This document shows positions 43,058-55,148 of a stretch of DNA of 64,000 nucleotides, in pieces. The stretch lies in contig OY294045.1 of the NCBI GenBank assembly GCA_958510825.1, positions 13,071,916-13,135,915 of the forward strand. The letters are read 5' to 3'. Position 1 is the first letter of the stretch. Each line of letters opens with the position of its first letter. The position numbers and the translations under genes were made by a program. This DNA comes from Brachypterus glaber (lineage: Eukaryota; Arthropoda; Insecta; Coleoptera; Kateretidae). A model generated the notes under the pieces. The model was given only the letters and a program-made list of their open reading frames with translations, made no database searches and was not told the origin of the DNA.

Positions 43058-43580
43058 TTTTGCGACTCTTATAAGCTCATAATCATACGCATTTTGCGTT
43101 TTCTTTTATGCCCATAAGAGGTCTCTACTTTTTTTTCTTTTGGGTTGGTAACAGACAAAAGTCTATCTCTTGACGTTTGAGGTGCAATTATGAGAGTCGG
43201 TTTAAAGTTTAGTTTTCTACAAAATTTTGTGTTTATGTTATGTTTTACCATGTTAAAATTGTGGCTTGGTTACTTGCAGTGGAAAAGAGAAGAAATGACT
43301 ATAAAATATATCAAAATAATATTCGTTCTTAGAATTTTAAACATGGCGAAAACTGTAATGCCAATTCGAAACAAAAATCCCTAAATCAGTCATTAATTTA
43401 AATGTAAGTTTTTTAAAATTTTAGAGCAAAATAGAAAAAATTGTATAAAGAACTCGTTTAATAACACGTTTTTAGCGCACTAGTACTTTAGAAAACTCAC
43501 CGCAAGCGGCTCGTTTTCTAAACTTGTACTCGTGCGCTAGAAACGTATGTTATGAAACTAGTACTTTAATATACTATAAT
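43058..43580 (+). mobile_element. hairpin-ended interspersed repeat C, copy 2
   Basis: Starts TTTTGCGACTCTTATAAGCT, contains GGTCTCTACTTTTTTTTC, GACAAAAGTCTATCTCTTGA and TACAAAATTTTGTGTTTATG. It ends with the long hairpin 43453-43558, with arms AACACGTTTTTAGCGCAC and GTGCGCTAGAAACGTATG and inner arms AGAAAACTCACCGC and GCGGCTCGTTTTCT. The 60- and 64-codon frames here are not supported. Confidence 0.88.
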
Positions 43581-44890
43581 TTTTTAATTTTTCATTTTAT
43601 TTTTCTGTTTCTGCATCAATATGTTTATTTCTATATAAAATACGCAATCAGTTTTTGACTAGATATTTCGGAAAACATGCCAATGTGCGTCTCCAGGTCT
43701 ACTTTTCCACGTGTTTTTAAGAGATGAGTTTCCCATTTTAAAATTAAAGTGAGAGAAAGTGTAAACTAGACCGTGACCTACTGCTTTGCTGTTTCCCAAC
43801 AATATTCTGCCGAAGTTGAGACTTTAAAGAATCTTCCTTACTGCTATCTTATTCTATCCTTAAGGAGAAAAGGAGACGGAGGATTCTGATCCTTTTAATG
43901 AGTCAACGCCAGACGAGGTTCATCATCGCAACGTTTACGTCTACAGTTCTGCTTTAATTTTCTTATTTATAAGACGTTTTCAATGTTTGATAAATTCTAT
44001 ATTACTTAAAGGGACGTCCATAAAGTAGTCACACTTTTTTTTGTTTTTTTGGACCCCTCTCCCCTCTAAACAAAATGTCACATCGGCAACGACCTCCTCC
44101 CCCATTTGTCACGTCACGTTAAATTTTTATAAAAAAAATCTACTTTACAAATTTCATTGCATTTCCTAGAAGTTTCTTGAGGTATAAAAACTGTAGTGAA
44201 AAATTAGAATTAGGTACTTAAAATTAATTTGTGGCCACATTCTGGAAAAATAGCCAAATTAGGGAAATATCTGAAAATTTAATACTTCAGGTTAAATTTA
44301 GGGAAACACTATATATATGTTTTGAAAATCAGGTTTGTTATTTTTGAAAAACAGGAATATTTTTTGAAAACCCTGCTAATGGTTTAAGAGCTGCTTGCTG
44401 CTGGTTTAAGACAGACCGACAGACAAGATAATTTTTATAACTTTTTTATATTTCTATAGAAATTATGCCACAATTTTTTTTTAATTTAAGGTCGATAACT
44501 ATACTTTCTTTTTGGTAAAAAAATACATTCATTAAAAAGAACTGGAAAATTTTGAAAATTCAGGGAAATACCTATCAGGGGGGGGGTGGAACAAATATTT
44601 CTCAACTTATAATTGATAAATTTCCCAGCTCCAAAAATTAAAAAAAAAGTTTAACCCCGACAAAAAAATTTGATAACTAAAAAAAAGTCCTCACCTCCAA
44701 AAAAAAAAAAAGTTTTCCCCCCGAAAATATTTTGATGACCCAAGTTTTACCCAACGAAAAATTTTAATGACTAAAAAAAAGGTTCTTACCTTATTTCTGG
44801 ACCTAACTTTTTATTCACTCTTGGTGAATTGAGTAACTGAGAGGGATCTGGCTAATTATCTCACTGAGAAAAGGCAACACAAAAGAAAGA
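43581..44890. other. non-coding stretch with a degraded MITE end
   Basis: 43650-43960 is unique, mildly GC-richer, without coding structure. 44010-44120 (GGGACGTCCATAAAGTAGTC ... GTCACGTCACGTTAAATTTT) resembles a diverged palindromic MITE. 44395-44425 holds a short GACAGACCGACAGAC run. Confidence 0.45.
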
Positions 44891-44931
44891 AGAAAAAGAA
44901 GAAGAAGAAGAAGAAGAAGAAGAAGAAGAAT
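44891..44931 (+). repeat. (GAA)n microsatellite
   Basis: About 12 GAA units preceded by imperfect AAGAAAGAAG. Confidence 0.95.
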
Positions 44932-44934
44932 TTT

Positions 44935-45912
44935 TTTTATTAACGATAGAAGAAAAATGCAAAACAATTATTTGATTGATTTTTACGTAGCTCTTAATTT
45001 TAACATTTTACTGAATATTCATATCATTTTTAAAACTGAATATTAAATTTTCATTCCATTTAAATTTTTATTTACGACTAATGTTTGTGCCGGTTGATCT
45101 AACTTTTGTTACCTGTTTCCTTGAAGAGCACTTAACTAACCCTTTTATGTTGAAAATAAATAATAGCGAAATGTATCTGTTCCCCTTAATTTCGTGTCAT
45201 TTCTCCGATAACCCCTTTTTACATACTATTTATACCCTCAATCTATTTTGTTTGTAGAATTTGACTTTTTGTATGATTACACATTACACAGTCGCTTTTT
45301 TACTATCCAACATAAGGGCCGAAAACACATAAATCAGAAATGTGTGAAGGTAACACCATACAAAATCACACATGCATATATTTTGCATAAAATGCATTTA
45401 ATAGACCATTTAATGTTTTAAAATTCAATTTATTAGTATAACGGTTATTTTTTGCGATACCTCTATAAATTCAAGCGATTTTTTTTTAAATTTTAGCACA
45501 AGCAGGGCTTCCACTTTCCTTAAATCCTTAAATGTCCTTAAATTTACAAAACGTCTTTGAAAAAACTAATTTTGTTCTTAAATTCATTAACATTTTTAAA
45601 TTGTCCTGATGTTTAAAATCTCAAATAATTTTCTTTTTAAATTTGGGGTTTTGGGAAGTTATTAGTTGTAAGATTTTTGAAAAATGGATGAAGTTGAGAA
45701 TACAATTTATGTATATGTAGTATACTGTACTGATAAGTGAAAATACCTTACCCCTACGATGTTTTTTTTACCCTTCTTTTCTCTAATCTAAAATTGTGCT
45801 TATTGTTTGCTTTTTAATTTATAAAATATAATTTATTTGTGGATTAATACGTTATAATTAAGAGGTATGTGTATTAAATATAAATTATATTCTCTCCCTA
45901 AATATCAATTCG
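44935..45912. other. non-coding stretch
   Basis: AT-rich; no recognised gene or repeat. Confidence 0.5.
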
Positions 45913-45915
45913 TGA

Positions 45916-46078
45916 TACTAGGTTAGGTACCGGTGATTTTTCTTCAAATTTTATTTATATTAATCCCAATTTTTCGAAAATGCAACACCTGCTAAAGCAG
46001 TCATTGCATTTTCGCCATTGGGATTAATATTCGTAAAATTTATGTAAAAAACCACCGATACCTAACCTAGTATCACTT
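45916..46078. mobile_element. palindromic MITE, about 163 bp
   Basis: GATACTAGGTTAGGTACCGG..TTTTT at the left is inverted at the right (CACCGATACCTAACCTAGTA). Inner arms TTAATCCCAATTTTTCG and CGCCATTGGGATTAATA enclose GCAACACCTGCTAAAGC. Confidence 0.88.
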
Positions 46079-47055
46079 GTGATATTACTCCTGAAAATTC
46101 TTAAAAAATTACCTCTGGCGATTAATTAAATTTAATAGGTATACAATTCTGTTTGAGGGGGATGGGACGATTGCCCACTCACTTAATTCGCTTAAAATAC
46201 GTAATGTAAAATAACAAAAAAAAATAGATTCTTACTATTTCGTTAAATAATTTAGTAGTAGTTTTCTGGATTGGTATTTTTTTTAATTGGAGGTGTTGGT
46301 TTACGTTAACAATGGTTTGGTTTGTTAGTTTGCTGGATTGGTGTTTTTTTATGGGAGGCGTTGGTTTACGTTAATAATGGTTTGGTTTGGTAGTTTGCTG
46401 GTTTGGTGTTTTTTTTTTAATGGGAGGCATTTTTTAGATACGATATTTTAGAATTAGAAGGCGATATATTTTAAGAAACAAATAAGATTATATTTAGGCT
46501 AAATAATTTAGCTAATTAAATAATAACTGCTCGCCTGGTGTAACAATATGCATAAGAAGTTCATTGTTTTAATCAAATATTGAGAACCTCTGGAGAATAC
46601 AGTAGAGGGGGTAAAAGCATTTCTTCGGCCGTACAACTTTCGGCCGTATGATCCAGACTAGTCCTAAAAACCTGTAAAACCTGTTTTATAATAAAAATAT
46701 TGATTTATTTCGCCCAATATCTTTCTGTTAAAATGTATAATTATTATTCTCCAAACCTTAAAATAAAATTTTTTTGAATGACAAAAGATATAAGACATAT
46801 TTTGTACACCGGGCCACTTTTGACGGGAAATCGAAAACAGGTGAATACACAACACTCGATGGGTTTTGATAATACTTTTAATGTTTTTCATATCGAAAAA
46901 ATGACCGAGGCCCATTCTTGATAGTTTCCGTTGAAGAAAGTGGACCGTCAAGTCCATTGTACATTAAATAAATTTATAATTGACTTTTTTTGAAGAATTA
47001 AGTTGTCATCCTGCTTGTTAACAACAGTTTTTTTATTTTAAATATAATTAATTAA
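46079..47055. other. non-coding stretch with a 66-bp tandem repeat
   Basis: At 46258-46430 units with GGATTGGTGTTTTTTT, GGAGGCGTTGGTTTACGTTA and AATGGTTTGG repeat about 2.6 times (period about 66). The 97-codon minus-strand frame 46664-46957 has no recognised motif. Confidence 0.6.
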
Positions 47056-47060
47056 TATAT

Positions 47061-48081
47061 CGTCGGCTTACAAGTAAAGAGCACTAAGTCCAAAAACATG
47101 GTTTTGAGATATTGACAAATTTAACTTTCACTGTTGTTTTTTAATTTTTGTAATAATTGTTTTTGGAAAAAAACTACCGCAAATTGCAATGACATGTTTG
47201 GACATAATAATGTCCCATTTGCAGTTAAATAAAGAAAAATTAAAGTAGTTTAATTCAACTAAATTTGAAAAAAGACATGGACTTAGTGCCTTTTACTTTT
47301 ACTACACGAAGTCGGCTTACAAGTTAAGAGCACTAAGTCAATAAAATAATATAAAAAACAACTATTTAAAATTAAAACCCTTCTATTAATTAAACTATAA
47401 AGTAGAAAACAAGATATTTACATAAATTTTCAAAAACTAGATTTTTAAAAGAAGGGTTTGGACTTTTTGATTGTTTAAAGAACGTTTCCAAAATTAATAA
47501 TAATAATTAATTAGTATTAATTATATGAAACTGCTTACTATGCACGAACTAAGACAGTTTTCAGAGGCCATCGGCTGTGCCGGCAAAGAAGCATCTCCTA
47601 AAGTCAAAAATTATAATGAATAATTATTAATGATAAAACACTTCACGGCGCATTTCTAAGGGCTGTTTTCTGAACTTGCCGCGAACTTTAGTTTTTTTCA
47701 TATTCTTGTTATTTCTGTTCTGTCTCTATTCCATCAACTTTAACATAGCAAAATTTGAATTCGTTTGTCAGTACAATAAATAACGCGATATTGTATCATA
47801 TAAATGATTCAAGCAATCATATTTTTATAAATTAACTCTTTTTAGAAAGTCGCTTAGTGCGGAAACATTTGAAATATTCTACAAGTGCCTATTAGTGCCT
47901 ATTGCCAGATAAAATTTTAATCAAAATCAAATTGGTCCGTTTTGTATAGTGGGTAACTCCCTTGGCAGTCCACCTAGAGGTTAGTTCGGTTTACCTAGAC
48001 ATAGATCATCAAAAATACAGTGCCATTAAAATCCCATTTTTCCAAAAAAGTGACTTAGTGCCTTTTACTTGTAAGCCGACG
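47061..48081. mobile_element. element H with CGTCGGCTTACAAGTAAA ends, duplicated inside
   Basis: Left end CGTCGGCTTACAAGTAAA followed by GAGCACTAAGTC; right end GACTTAGTGCCTTTTACTTG then TAAGCCGACG, inverted over about 30 bp. Internally another right-type end (GGACTTAGTGCCTTTTACTT, near 47279) and left-type end (GTCGGCTTACAAGTTAAGAG, 47311) occur back to back. So either two elements abut or the terminal motif is reiterated. CTTAGTGC and TTAGTGCC also recur at 47855-47900. No protein-coding frame. Flanks are both ATATTAATAT-like. Superfamily unknown. Confidence 0.82.
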
Positions 48082-48084
48082 ATA

Positions 48085-48437
48085 TTAATATATTTATTCG
48101 TTAATATCGTAAAGTTCAAATTTTATTGAAAAACAAAAAACATTCAATTTTTTACTTACAAAATAATGAGGTTTTGGCCACTTACCTGAAAAAAAAAGCA
48201 AGAAAATATTAATAAAAAAATTTAAAACAATGGTACTTATTCATAAGACATTCCTTTTAATTAACATTTATATTAAAAGGCTTATTCTCTTTTTAATATA
48301 AAAAAGACTAGTTGTATAACCAGAATTTTATAAAATACGGGACACAGCACTGCCATCATAAGACAAGATTTCGTATCTACAAAAAAAAAGTGGATTGTCG
48401 ACCTATTTAATTTTGGGATTCTTGTTTAACATTTATA
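48085..48437. other. non-coding stretch
   Basis: AT-rich, nothing recognised. Confidence 0.5.
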
Positions 48438-48545
48438 CCAAGCACTAAGCACCGATCACCAAGTACTAAGCATCAAGCACCTAACACCAAGCACCAAGAA
48501 CCAGGCACCAGGCAACAAGCACCCAAGCACTTATTACAAGCACTG
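48438..48545 (+). repeat. degenerate (CAAGCAC)n-type heptamer array
   Basis: Units such as AAGCACC, AAGCACT, CATCAAG and CAGGCAC repeat for about 108 bp. Confidence 0.85.
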
Positions 48546-48720
48546 ATTTTGGCTTTTTTAGGTTATACAGATCTAAAAAATATTAGTTCGTCGATATGAC
48601 TCAAAATACGAAAAAAGTGACATTGACCCTTTTAAAACCAAGCCACAGATATAAAGTTAACATTTACTGCTTTTGTTTTTAATATAAAAATTCTATATTT
48701 TTTAAACTATTGATTCTTCA

Positions 48721-48890
48721 CTAGGTGGTTGCAACTTCTAAATTTCAATATTTTTATTTTATTTTTTTTTTATTATGCAGTTGTGACAAAATTTAAAAAA
48801 ATAAATACCTAGGTGAGTGCAACTTCTAAATTTTAATATTTTTATTTTATTTGTTTCTTTTGAATTATTCAGTTGTGAAAAAAATAAAAA
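48721..48890 (+). repeat. 88-bp direct duplication
   Basis: CTAGGTGGTTGCAACTTCTA (48722) and CTAGGTGAGTGCAACTTCTA (48809) begin two copies that also share ATATTTTTATTTTATT and TTCAGTTGTGA-like ends. Confidence 0.85.
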
Positions 48891-49280
48891 AAAGATAAAA
48901 GCCATACCCTCCATGCGATATATCGACATTAATGCTTCATGATGATTTTTTAAGATTTGCATACATTAAATCTATGGAAAAACTAATGATATGCAACGGA
49001 AATCCTTTCTCTAGCATCCCGGAGGAGCATTATCTATTCGGGGCAATTTTTTATTTTGTCTACCCTTACTGGGCGAGGCAGTGTCAAAGGGTTAGAAGCC
49101 TCTTCTACATATGGGTATTTCTATGAAAATGGGTTAACCATGTTATGGACATATAGATATTTAGAATTCTATTTAATAAATATGACTATTATTTAATGGC
49201 TTAATACAAGTACTTTATTGTCCTAATAATAAATGTTATATATCAAATTAATATTATTTTAAAATTCGTCCTTACTTACT
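48891..49280. other. non-coding stretch
   Basis: The 64-codon frame at 48932-49126 is somewhat less AT-biased but has no motif or splice context. Confidence 0.4.
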
Positions 49281-49285
49281 TAAAA

Positions 49286-49856
49286 TGTTAGTCCCTTGTC
49301 CTGTTACCATTATAATTATTAACAATTAAATATATTTTTAAAATTATTAGGTTTATACAATTGTTTTACTTTTAATTATTTTTAAGGATACTCTCTAAAT
49401 TGTTAAGAATCAATTAATATAAATTCTAAAATATTTTTTATCACTTTTTTTCAAGTTAAAGTAGCGTACTCAACATCGGGAGTCAGTCCCTTGGCACATG
49501 TGAAATTTCAAAATTAGCGGTTTTTTGCAGTACCCAAAAGATAATAGTCTATTCTCTATAAACGAACGACTTAAAGTTAGCAATAAACACCATTTGTTGC
49601 GAGTCAGCCATTTCAAATTTAGTGCTAGAGACGTGTTTATGTTGAGAACACGAGGTGGTGACGGTCAATATATCAGTCCCTTAGTGAGTAATTCTGTTGT
49701 ATTTATTGGTAATTGTTTTTGATTAATTTTAATTTAACTTTTTTTTGTGTGACTAATTAGTAGAGAAACTAAAAACGCCAGTATTTTGTTTCAATCAGAA
49801 GATTTTCTTTGTTTTTCACGAAATTCATCAGTCCCTTGTCGTCAGTCCCTTAGTGG
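49286..49856 (+). repeat. region I: dispersed TCAGTCCCTT motif, five sites
   Basis: GTCCCTTG or GTCCCTTAG preceded by TCA or TTA occurs near 49289, 49486, 49672, 49830 and 49842, all on the same strand, in about 570 bp. The last two are adjacent. Between them lies 49505-49722, GC-richer, with a 65-codon frame lacking a motif. Probably the body of a DNA element with an iterated terminal motif; no inverse partner was found. Confidence 0.6.
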
Positions 49857-49859
49857 TAA

Positions 49860-50378
49860 AAATAACAAAAAATGATGTCGATAGATTTTGACGCGCTGAT
49901 TCAAAAAATATAGGCACATAATACCCTCAGATTAATATTTTGGAAAATATGAGCGATATAAAAAAAAATTATCGCGTGGCAAAAAAAATCATATGTGTCC
50001 TTTTAAATATAATATGTATTATAACCCACCCGTTTTCCATTAAAAATGTTATGATAGAACAGAATTAAAAATCAAAACCATGTGATTCAAATTTACCTGA
50101 AATAGAAGTACCCATATACCTTCTCTTTGTCTACCTAATAATAAAACGTATTTTTCTTTTCCACTAGAGCATGGTTTATATCATATTTTTTTTAACTAAT
50201 GTTCAATGGGGTTTAAGACTTTTTTATACCGGGTAAATTATGTGTTTTTTAACCCTATTGGGATAGGTATATGCTAATGGTATTGTTATGTATATGTGGG
50301 GATTAAAGTTAACTAGATATTTTTTTATAAAAAATACGACATAGGAAAATTGTTAGTATAAAAAATATTGATTAGAGA
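49860..50378. other. non-coding stretch
   Basis: AT-rich, nothing recognised. Confidence 0.5.
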
Positions 50379-50382
50379 ACCC

Positions 50383-50604
50383 ATGGTCTATTTTTTCAAG
50401 CAAGATAGTAAATTAAAAATAGCACAGTAAATATTTTTACATTAGGTTTAAATAGTGTAAGTTTGTGTATAGAATATAGTTGTTTTTTATAAAATAAACT
50501 TCGCAGTATATTCGCACATCCAATATTCGAATCTGTTTTAAAAATATTCACTGTGCGATTTTTAATTTACTATCTTGCTTGAAGAAATAGACCATAGTTT
50601 TACG
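50383..50604. mobile_element. palindromic MITE, about 222 bp, arms about 65 bp
   Basis: CATGGTCTATTTTTTCAAGC with AAGATAGTAAATTAAAAAT and AGCACAGT at the left. ACTGTGCGATTTTTAATTTA, CTATCTTGCTTGAAGAAATA and GACCATAG at the right. The AT-rich loop is unique. Confidence 0.9.
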
Positions 50605-51420
50605 CGAGGGTACACTATATTTTTTTGCTTATATTAAATTGATAGAATATTATACAATAAAATTCAATACTATTTTTATGATAAACTTAAAAATGCATAA
50701 ATATTTTTTCCTTTTTTTTTCTCTTTTATGAAAATCTAATTTTATTAAAAGCTATTAATTTTGTCCATTATTATTTATGTAGTTGTAATATTTTCCAATA
50801 TAAAATAAATGTTTTAAATTTTAAATTTATATTCTATTGTCAAATTTAATATTAAAAATTGTGATTATAATGAAATAGGTTGAATTTCAATAACTGTAAA
50901 ATATTCATTTTCTATTTTATGGAACGTCATAACTAAAGTAAAGATACTTTTATGTTTTCAATTTTATATGTTTTATAATATATTTTATATATGTGTGGTA
51001 AAAGACGCTATTTTATTTTATTAAATAAATTTAATGAATATTATAGACATCTCAAAATTATTAAATTCAATATTTCTAAAAATTAAAAACATAAACAGCA
51101 ATCTATAAAATCTTTATTGCAGATAAACCAATCAATATTAGTAGTTAATATTTATATCTGCAGGCATGTTTAGTAGGTGCTTAAATCCAATATTTTGCTT
51201 GAATCAAGTTAAAAACGTATCTTGCCTAGAACAGTAGGTTAAAACTTGAATCACCTAAAAGTGCTTGGTTTGCATAATAAAATTTCTTGTAGGAAATAAG
51301 TTTTAAAGAAACAAATTACATATTATAATATTTAAAAAATGTAATCAATAATTATTGATTAAACATATTTATATCAAGTATTTTTATACTTGCAACAAGT
51401 ATCACAAATAGGTACTTATA
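50605..51420. other. non-coding stretch
   Basis: Very AT-rich; no recognised feature. Confidence 0.5.
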
Positions 51421-51424
51421 TTAG

Positions 51425-51582
51425 AATTTTTTTCTCTGTGTGCACTAGCTATGTTAAGACTAGTTTTTATTTCTTTTTTGCAATGGTTAAGTGTAAGATT
51501 GATTTTTATAATCTAACTTCGCCATTTTGATGTAATTATATGTCAAATAAAGTCGTTTATTATTATTATTATTATTATTAAT
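51425..51582 (+). mobile_element. probable LINE 3' UTR with (TTA)n tail
   Basis: TGCACTAGCTATGTTAAGAC ... AACTTCGCCATTTTGATGTA, AATAAAGTCG and then (TTA)n at 51560-51582. The AATAAA-like signal and trinucleotide tail are typical of I/R1/Jockey-like LINE 3' ends. No coding part remains. Confidence 0.45.
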
Positions 51583-51644
51583 TTTAATCATTTATGGTTT
51601 TAAATTTATTTATTTCTGATTTTTTAACTATCCTTAATAAAATT

Positions 51645-52046
51645 ATAATTACACTATTATTATAATAGTGTAATTCCGGCGTTGCTTACGTTGCATCTTA
51701 CGCCTATTTTAACTTTTAAATGTATAAATTTGTCAATTATTTTAAAATCTGATACATAATATTTAAGTACAATATATTTATTTTTCGTAAATAACAAAGT
51801 AACAAAACATATATTTATAATTAGTATAAGTTTAATTTGTGATAAATTTATAATTTTATGTAATGTTGCTTACGTTACATTTTGTGACATATATATTGAC
51901 AAGTACATGTATCTTTAAATTTCTGTTCTATTCCAGAATATAAAATCTTTTTAAATCGAAATGTGCACTAAAAAATGTTTAAGAAATCAGGCTAAAATGA
52001 AATATCTGTTGCTTACGTTACAAGGGAATTCGTTGCTTATGTTACA
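51645..52046 (+). mobile_element. region J: element with iterated GTTGCTTACGTTACA
   Basis: A perfect 29-nt palindrome (AATTACACTATTA/TAATAGTGTAATT, 51645-51673) precedes the first of four 15-mers at 51681 (GTTGCTTACGTTGCA), 51865, 52008 and 52032 (GTTGCTTATGTTACA). All are on the same strand. The spacers are AT-rich and unrelated. Ends are undetermined. Confidence 0.6.
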
Positions 52047-52270
52047 TTAAAAGTCTCTATATTTTTTTGCATTATAAACTGACCATCTTGACAATGTGTT
52101 GCAATAGCAAGAGTTTCATTTCGACTGGTATACTTTCAGTTTTTGTCCCAGGTATTACTTTTCCATTTTAATGTTTCAAAATTTTGGAAAAGCCTTGTAT
52201 TCGTGCGTGAAATTTGAAATTCTTTTTTTGCGTACTTTTTCGTTTTATGACATTTGATATCTAGCACATA

Positions 52271-52987
52271 CAGTGCGGTCCAAAAGTCACCCCCCCCCCT
52301 TTTAACTTTTGAACGAGTTGAGATATCGACTTCAAATTTAGAACTCTTAAATAAGACAACTTAAACTATGTTTTAGCATATATTTGATATTTTCAGCTCT
52401 TAAAATGTGGGCAGGGGGGCATGGGGGGACATTTTTTTAAATGGAAAGGGGGGTCGTGTGATACATCATTTTAAAGCTTATAAAATTCTCCATTTAACTG
52501 TTTATTTTTTATTTTTTTTTAAACATTTTTTTTTGGGTTTAAAATAGGGTTGAAAATGGGTATTTTTGTCAAAATTTCTTTAAAAAATCCAAACAATTTT
52601 TTAAAAATGCCTAATTTCATAATGAAAAAAAGTAAATTAAACTAATTTTAGTTGACATAAATAAAAATTAACAAAAAAAAACTTAAAAATTTATTTTTTT
52701 AGCACAAAAAAATGAAAAATCAAAACCTTAAAAAACTTGTTTAAAAAATTTAAAAATGTATGGTTATATAGAGAATTTTAAATTCTTTAAAATGATGTAT
52801 CGCACGACCCCCCTTTCCATTTAAAAAAATTTCCCCCCATGTCCCCCTGCCCACATTTTAAGAGATAAAAGTATCAAATATATGCTTAAAGATAGTTTAA
52901 GTTGTCTTATTTAAGAGTTCTAAATTTGAAAGATATCTCAACTCGTTCAAAAGTTAAGAGGGGGCGGGTGACTTTTGGACCGCACTG
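52271..52987. mobile_element. TA-flanked foldback E, mariner-type ends CAGTGCGGTCCAAAAGT
   Basis: A 717-bp element between TA dinucleotides. CAGTGCGGTCCAAAAGTCAC opens it and GTGACTTTTGGACCGCACTG closes it. The arms extend about 225 bp: GAACGAGTTGAGATATCGAC, AAAATGTGGGCAGGGGGGCA, AAATGGAAAGGGGGGTCGTG and their inverses. The AT-rich interior has no gene. CAGTGCGGTCC-like ends with TA duplication fit Tc1/mariner. Confidence 0.93.
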
Positions 52988-52989
52988 TA

Positions 52990-53590
52990 TAATATGTGTA
53001 TCATATAATATTATATCATATTATGCAACATTTTCTTGGTTGAATGTTTTTTTTTAATAATAATTATTATGATAATAGGAATAATTATTATAATATTAAC
53101 TAATATATTTGAAATTAATACATAAATGACTAACATTTTTAATTTTTAAATAAAATATTTGACTTCGTTTTCAAATTATTTGAAACATTTAAATTATTTT
53201 AACAGTGTATGTTAGAAAATATCCTAGGAACAACCCTATTCAAAACTGTTAATTTATACAGCATGCAGATGTCGGTCAGCCTGAATTTTTAATTTGACTA
53301 AAAAGGGTAATCATCCCCCACCAACCCTAATAAAGCCACACCCTTATGTGATAGGGTTATCTTAACTCTTTCGTTATGAAATGTTCAGTTTTATCTTGAA
53401 CACTGTGTGAAATATTGTGCTTGTAACAAATTAGTTGTTTATCATAAGGTAATTGGGATTTACAGTATTATTAATTTGAGCCATTTCGCCTCAATGATTA
53501 TTTATATCGATAAAAAATCTAAAACTGAAATTAAAATTAAAATGTTGTTATCAGGCGCCTGCAGGCGCACCTATTTCTAGATGCGCTGGT
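52990..53590. other. non-coding stretch
   Basis: AT-rich; TA-rich palindromes near 53055-53095. Nothing else. Confidence 0.5.
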
Positions 53591-53591
53591 A

Positions 53592-53830
53592 AGGGGCTGT
53601 CCATATATTACGTAACGCAAATTGACCAAAATTCATCCACTTCACACCCCGGTTCTCGCTTTATTAAAGGCTGTAGGGAGTTTATATCTTGACTACCCCC
53701 CCTAACACCCCCCTATTTGAGGGGGGTAGCCAAAATATGAAATCTCTACAGCCTTTAATAACGCGAGAAACGGGGTATGAAATGTATGAATTTTGGTCAA
53801 TTAGCGTTACGTAATATATAGACAGCCCCT
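53592..53830. mobile_element. palindromic MITE P, 239 bp (GGGGCTGTCC end subtype)
   Basis: AGGGGCTGTCCATATATTAC at the left and GTAATATATAGACAGCCCCT at the right; the arms hold CCACTTCACACCCCGG/CGAGAAACGGGGTATGAA and a C-rich/G-rich centre. It shares the internal arm sequence with 41415-41655 but has different extreme ends. An isolated half with TATGGACAGCCCC lies at 59960-60016. Confidence 0.92.
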
Positions 53831-54995
53831 AAGGTATTGCGTTTAAAATAATACTTATCTGCTATATCTTCTATACCTAAAAAATAGTATTAGTCAATAC
53901 CTTACCAAAGTTTTAAAATTTTGCCTAAATAAAGAATTTTTAATAAAATTCTTGATAAATCGTTAAAATAATTAAAAAAGAACGAAAAACTGAATAAAAG
54001 TTAACTTCTAACGATTCGGGATCTAATCTGATCCCGTTTTCAAAGAATATTATTAGTTTTTGAAAGAATTTGTGCAATATTTGGCATTATCAATCAAAAT
54101 ATGACAAATGCCAAAATATGTCATTTCAAGGTAATTGAAACAAAGACACCCGTCCAAACAATAAAAAGGTGAGAAATTAATTTGGAAAAGGCGTTTTTGT
54201 TGAAAACGTGTAGAGAAGTTAATTTGGAAAAACTTTTTTATTGAAACGAGGGCAAAGTTAAGTTAACGCGTAATACTTCATCATTAAGTAATTAGGATTA
54301 TTATATATTATAACCTAAAAATACACAAAATAACCCCCCTTTGACCTTCTTACCTAGCCGATTTTGAACAAAAACAGTCGCAAATTTTGGTTAATAAAAC
54401 TATAGTTTATAAGGGTAAATCTCGTGAGAGTAAACCTGTTTGGTCAGTAGCAAACTTTAAAAAACATCGTAAATAATACCATAAAGAAAATCTGTGCAAA
54501 ATTTGAACTTAAAAAAATTAAATATGAAAATTGTAAAAAAAAATTAATAATTATATATTTTTTAATCAAATAGATACAAGACACCAAACAAGACACCAAA
54601 CCATATTATGCAAAATACAAAAATATAAATCTGTGCCAAATTCCAACTTAAAATAAAAACAAAATTTGTGATCCATAATTTTAATTTTTTTTTTCACTTT
54701 TTAAATGAAGTGGGACGGGGCTAATTTTATTGCCTTTTCCAAAAATTATAACAATTAATTTTTATCTATTTTTTTTATTTTCAAATTAAGATCCATGCTA
54801 AACTTCCTTTATTTAAGCTAAAATCTGGCACAGATCTAAATTTTTGCATTTTTAGGATACGGTTTGGCGGATGTATTCGATTTAAAGAAAACTAATAAAA
54901 ATAATTATAATTTTCTTAAAACAAAGAGTTGCTTTTATTTTTCTCACCTAACTCTATGCGCGTTAATTATCTTTTATGGTAATATTTTGTGCTGT
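53831..54995. other. non-coding stretch
   Basis: AT-rich; no recognised feature. Confidence 0.5.
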
Positions 54996-54998
54996 AAA

Positions 54999-55062
54999 AA
55001 TAACTGCGCGGTAATTATTTACGCGGAAATACCTGCGCGGCGGGCATGATTTGCGCGGTAAC
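54999..55062 (+). repeat. cluster of GCGCGGTAA motifs
   Basis: TGCGCGGTAA occurs at both ends, with TTTACGCGG and CTGCGCGGCGGGC between them. The words resemble the TTACCGCG repeats at 63252-63355. Confidence 0.7.
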
Positions 55063-55148
55063 AATCGTCTACTTCTTCTAGTGGGGCTCGTTCCCCTTTA
55101 AAGGGACATAGCTTTGACATAGCTTTGCTATGGGCCTGATTCAAGCTA

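Noticed and set aside
44891..44931. Coding poly-acidic tract
   Set aside because: It is a short GAA microsatellite without an enclosing frame.
46664..46957. 97-codon minus-strand frame
   Set aside because: No recognisable domain or context; length is not exceptional for AT-rich sequence of this size.
48438..48545. CRISPR-like array
   Set aside because: The units are degenerate heptamers without spacers, and the window is eukaryotic.
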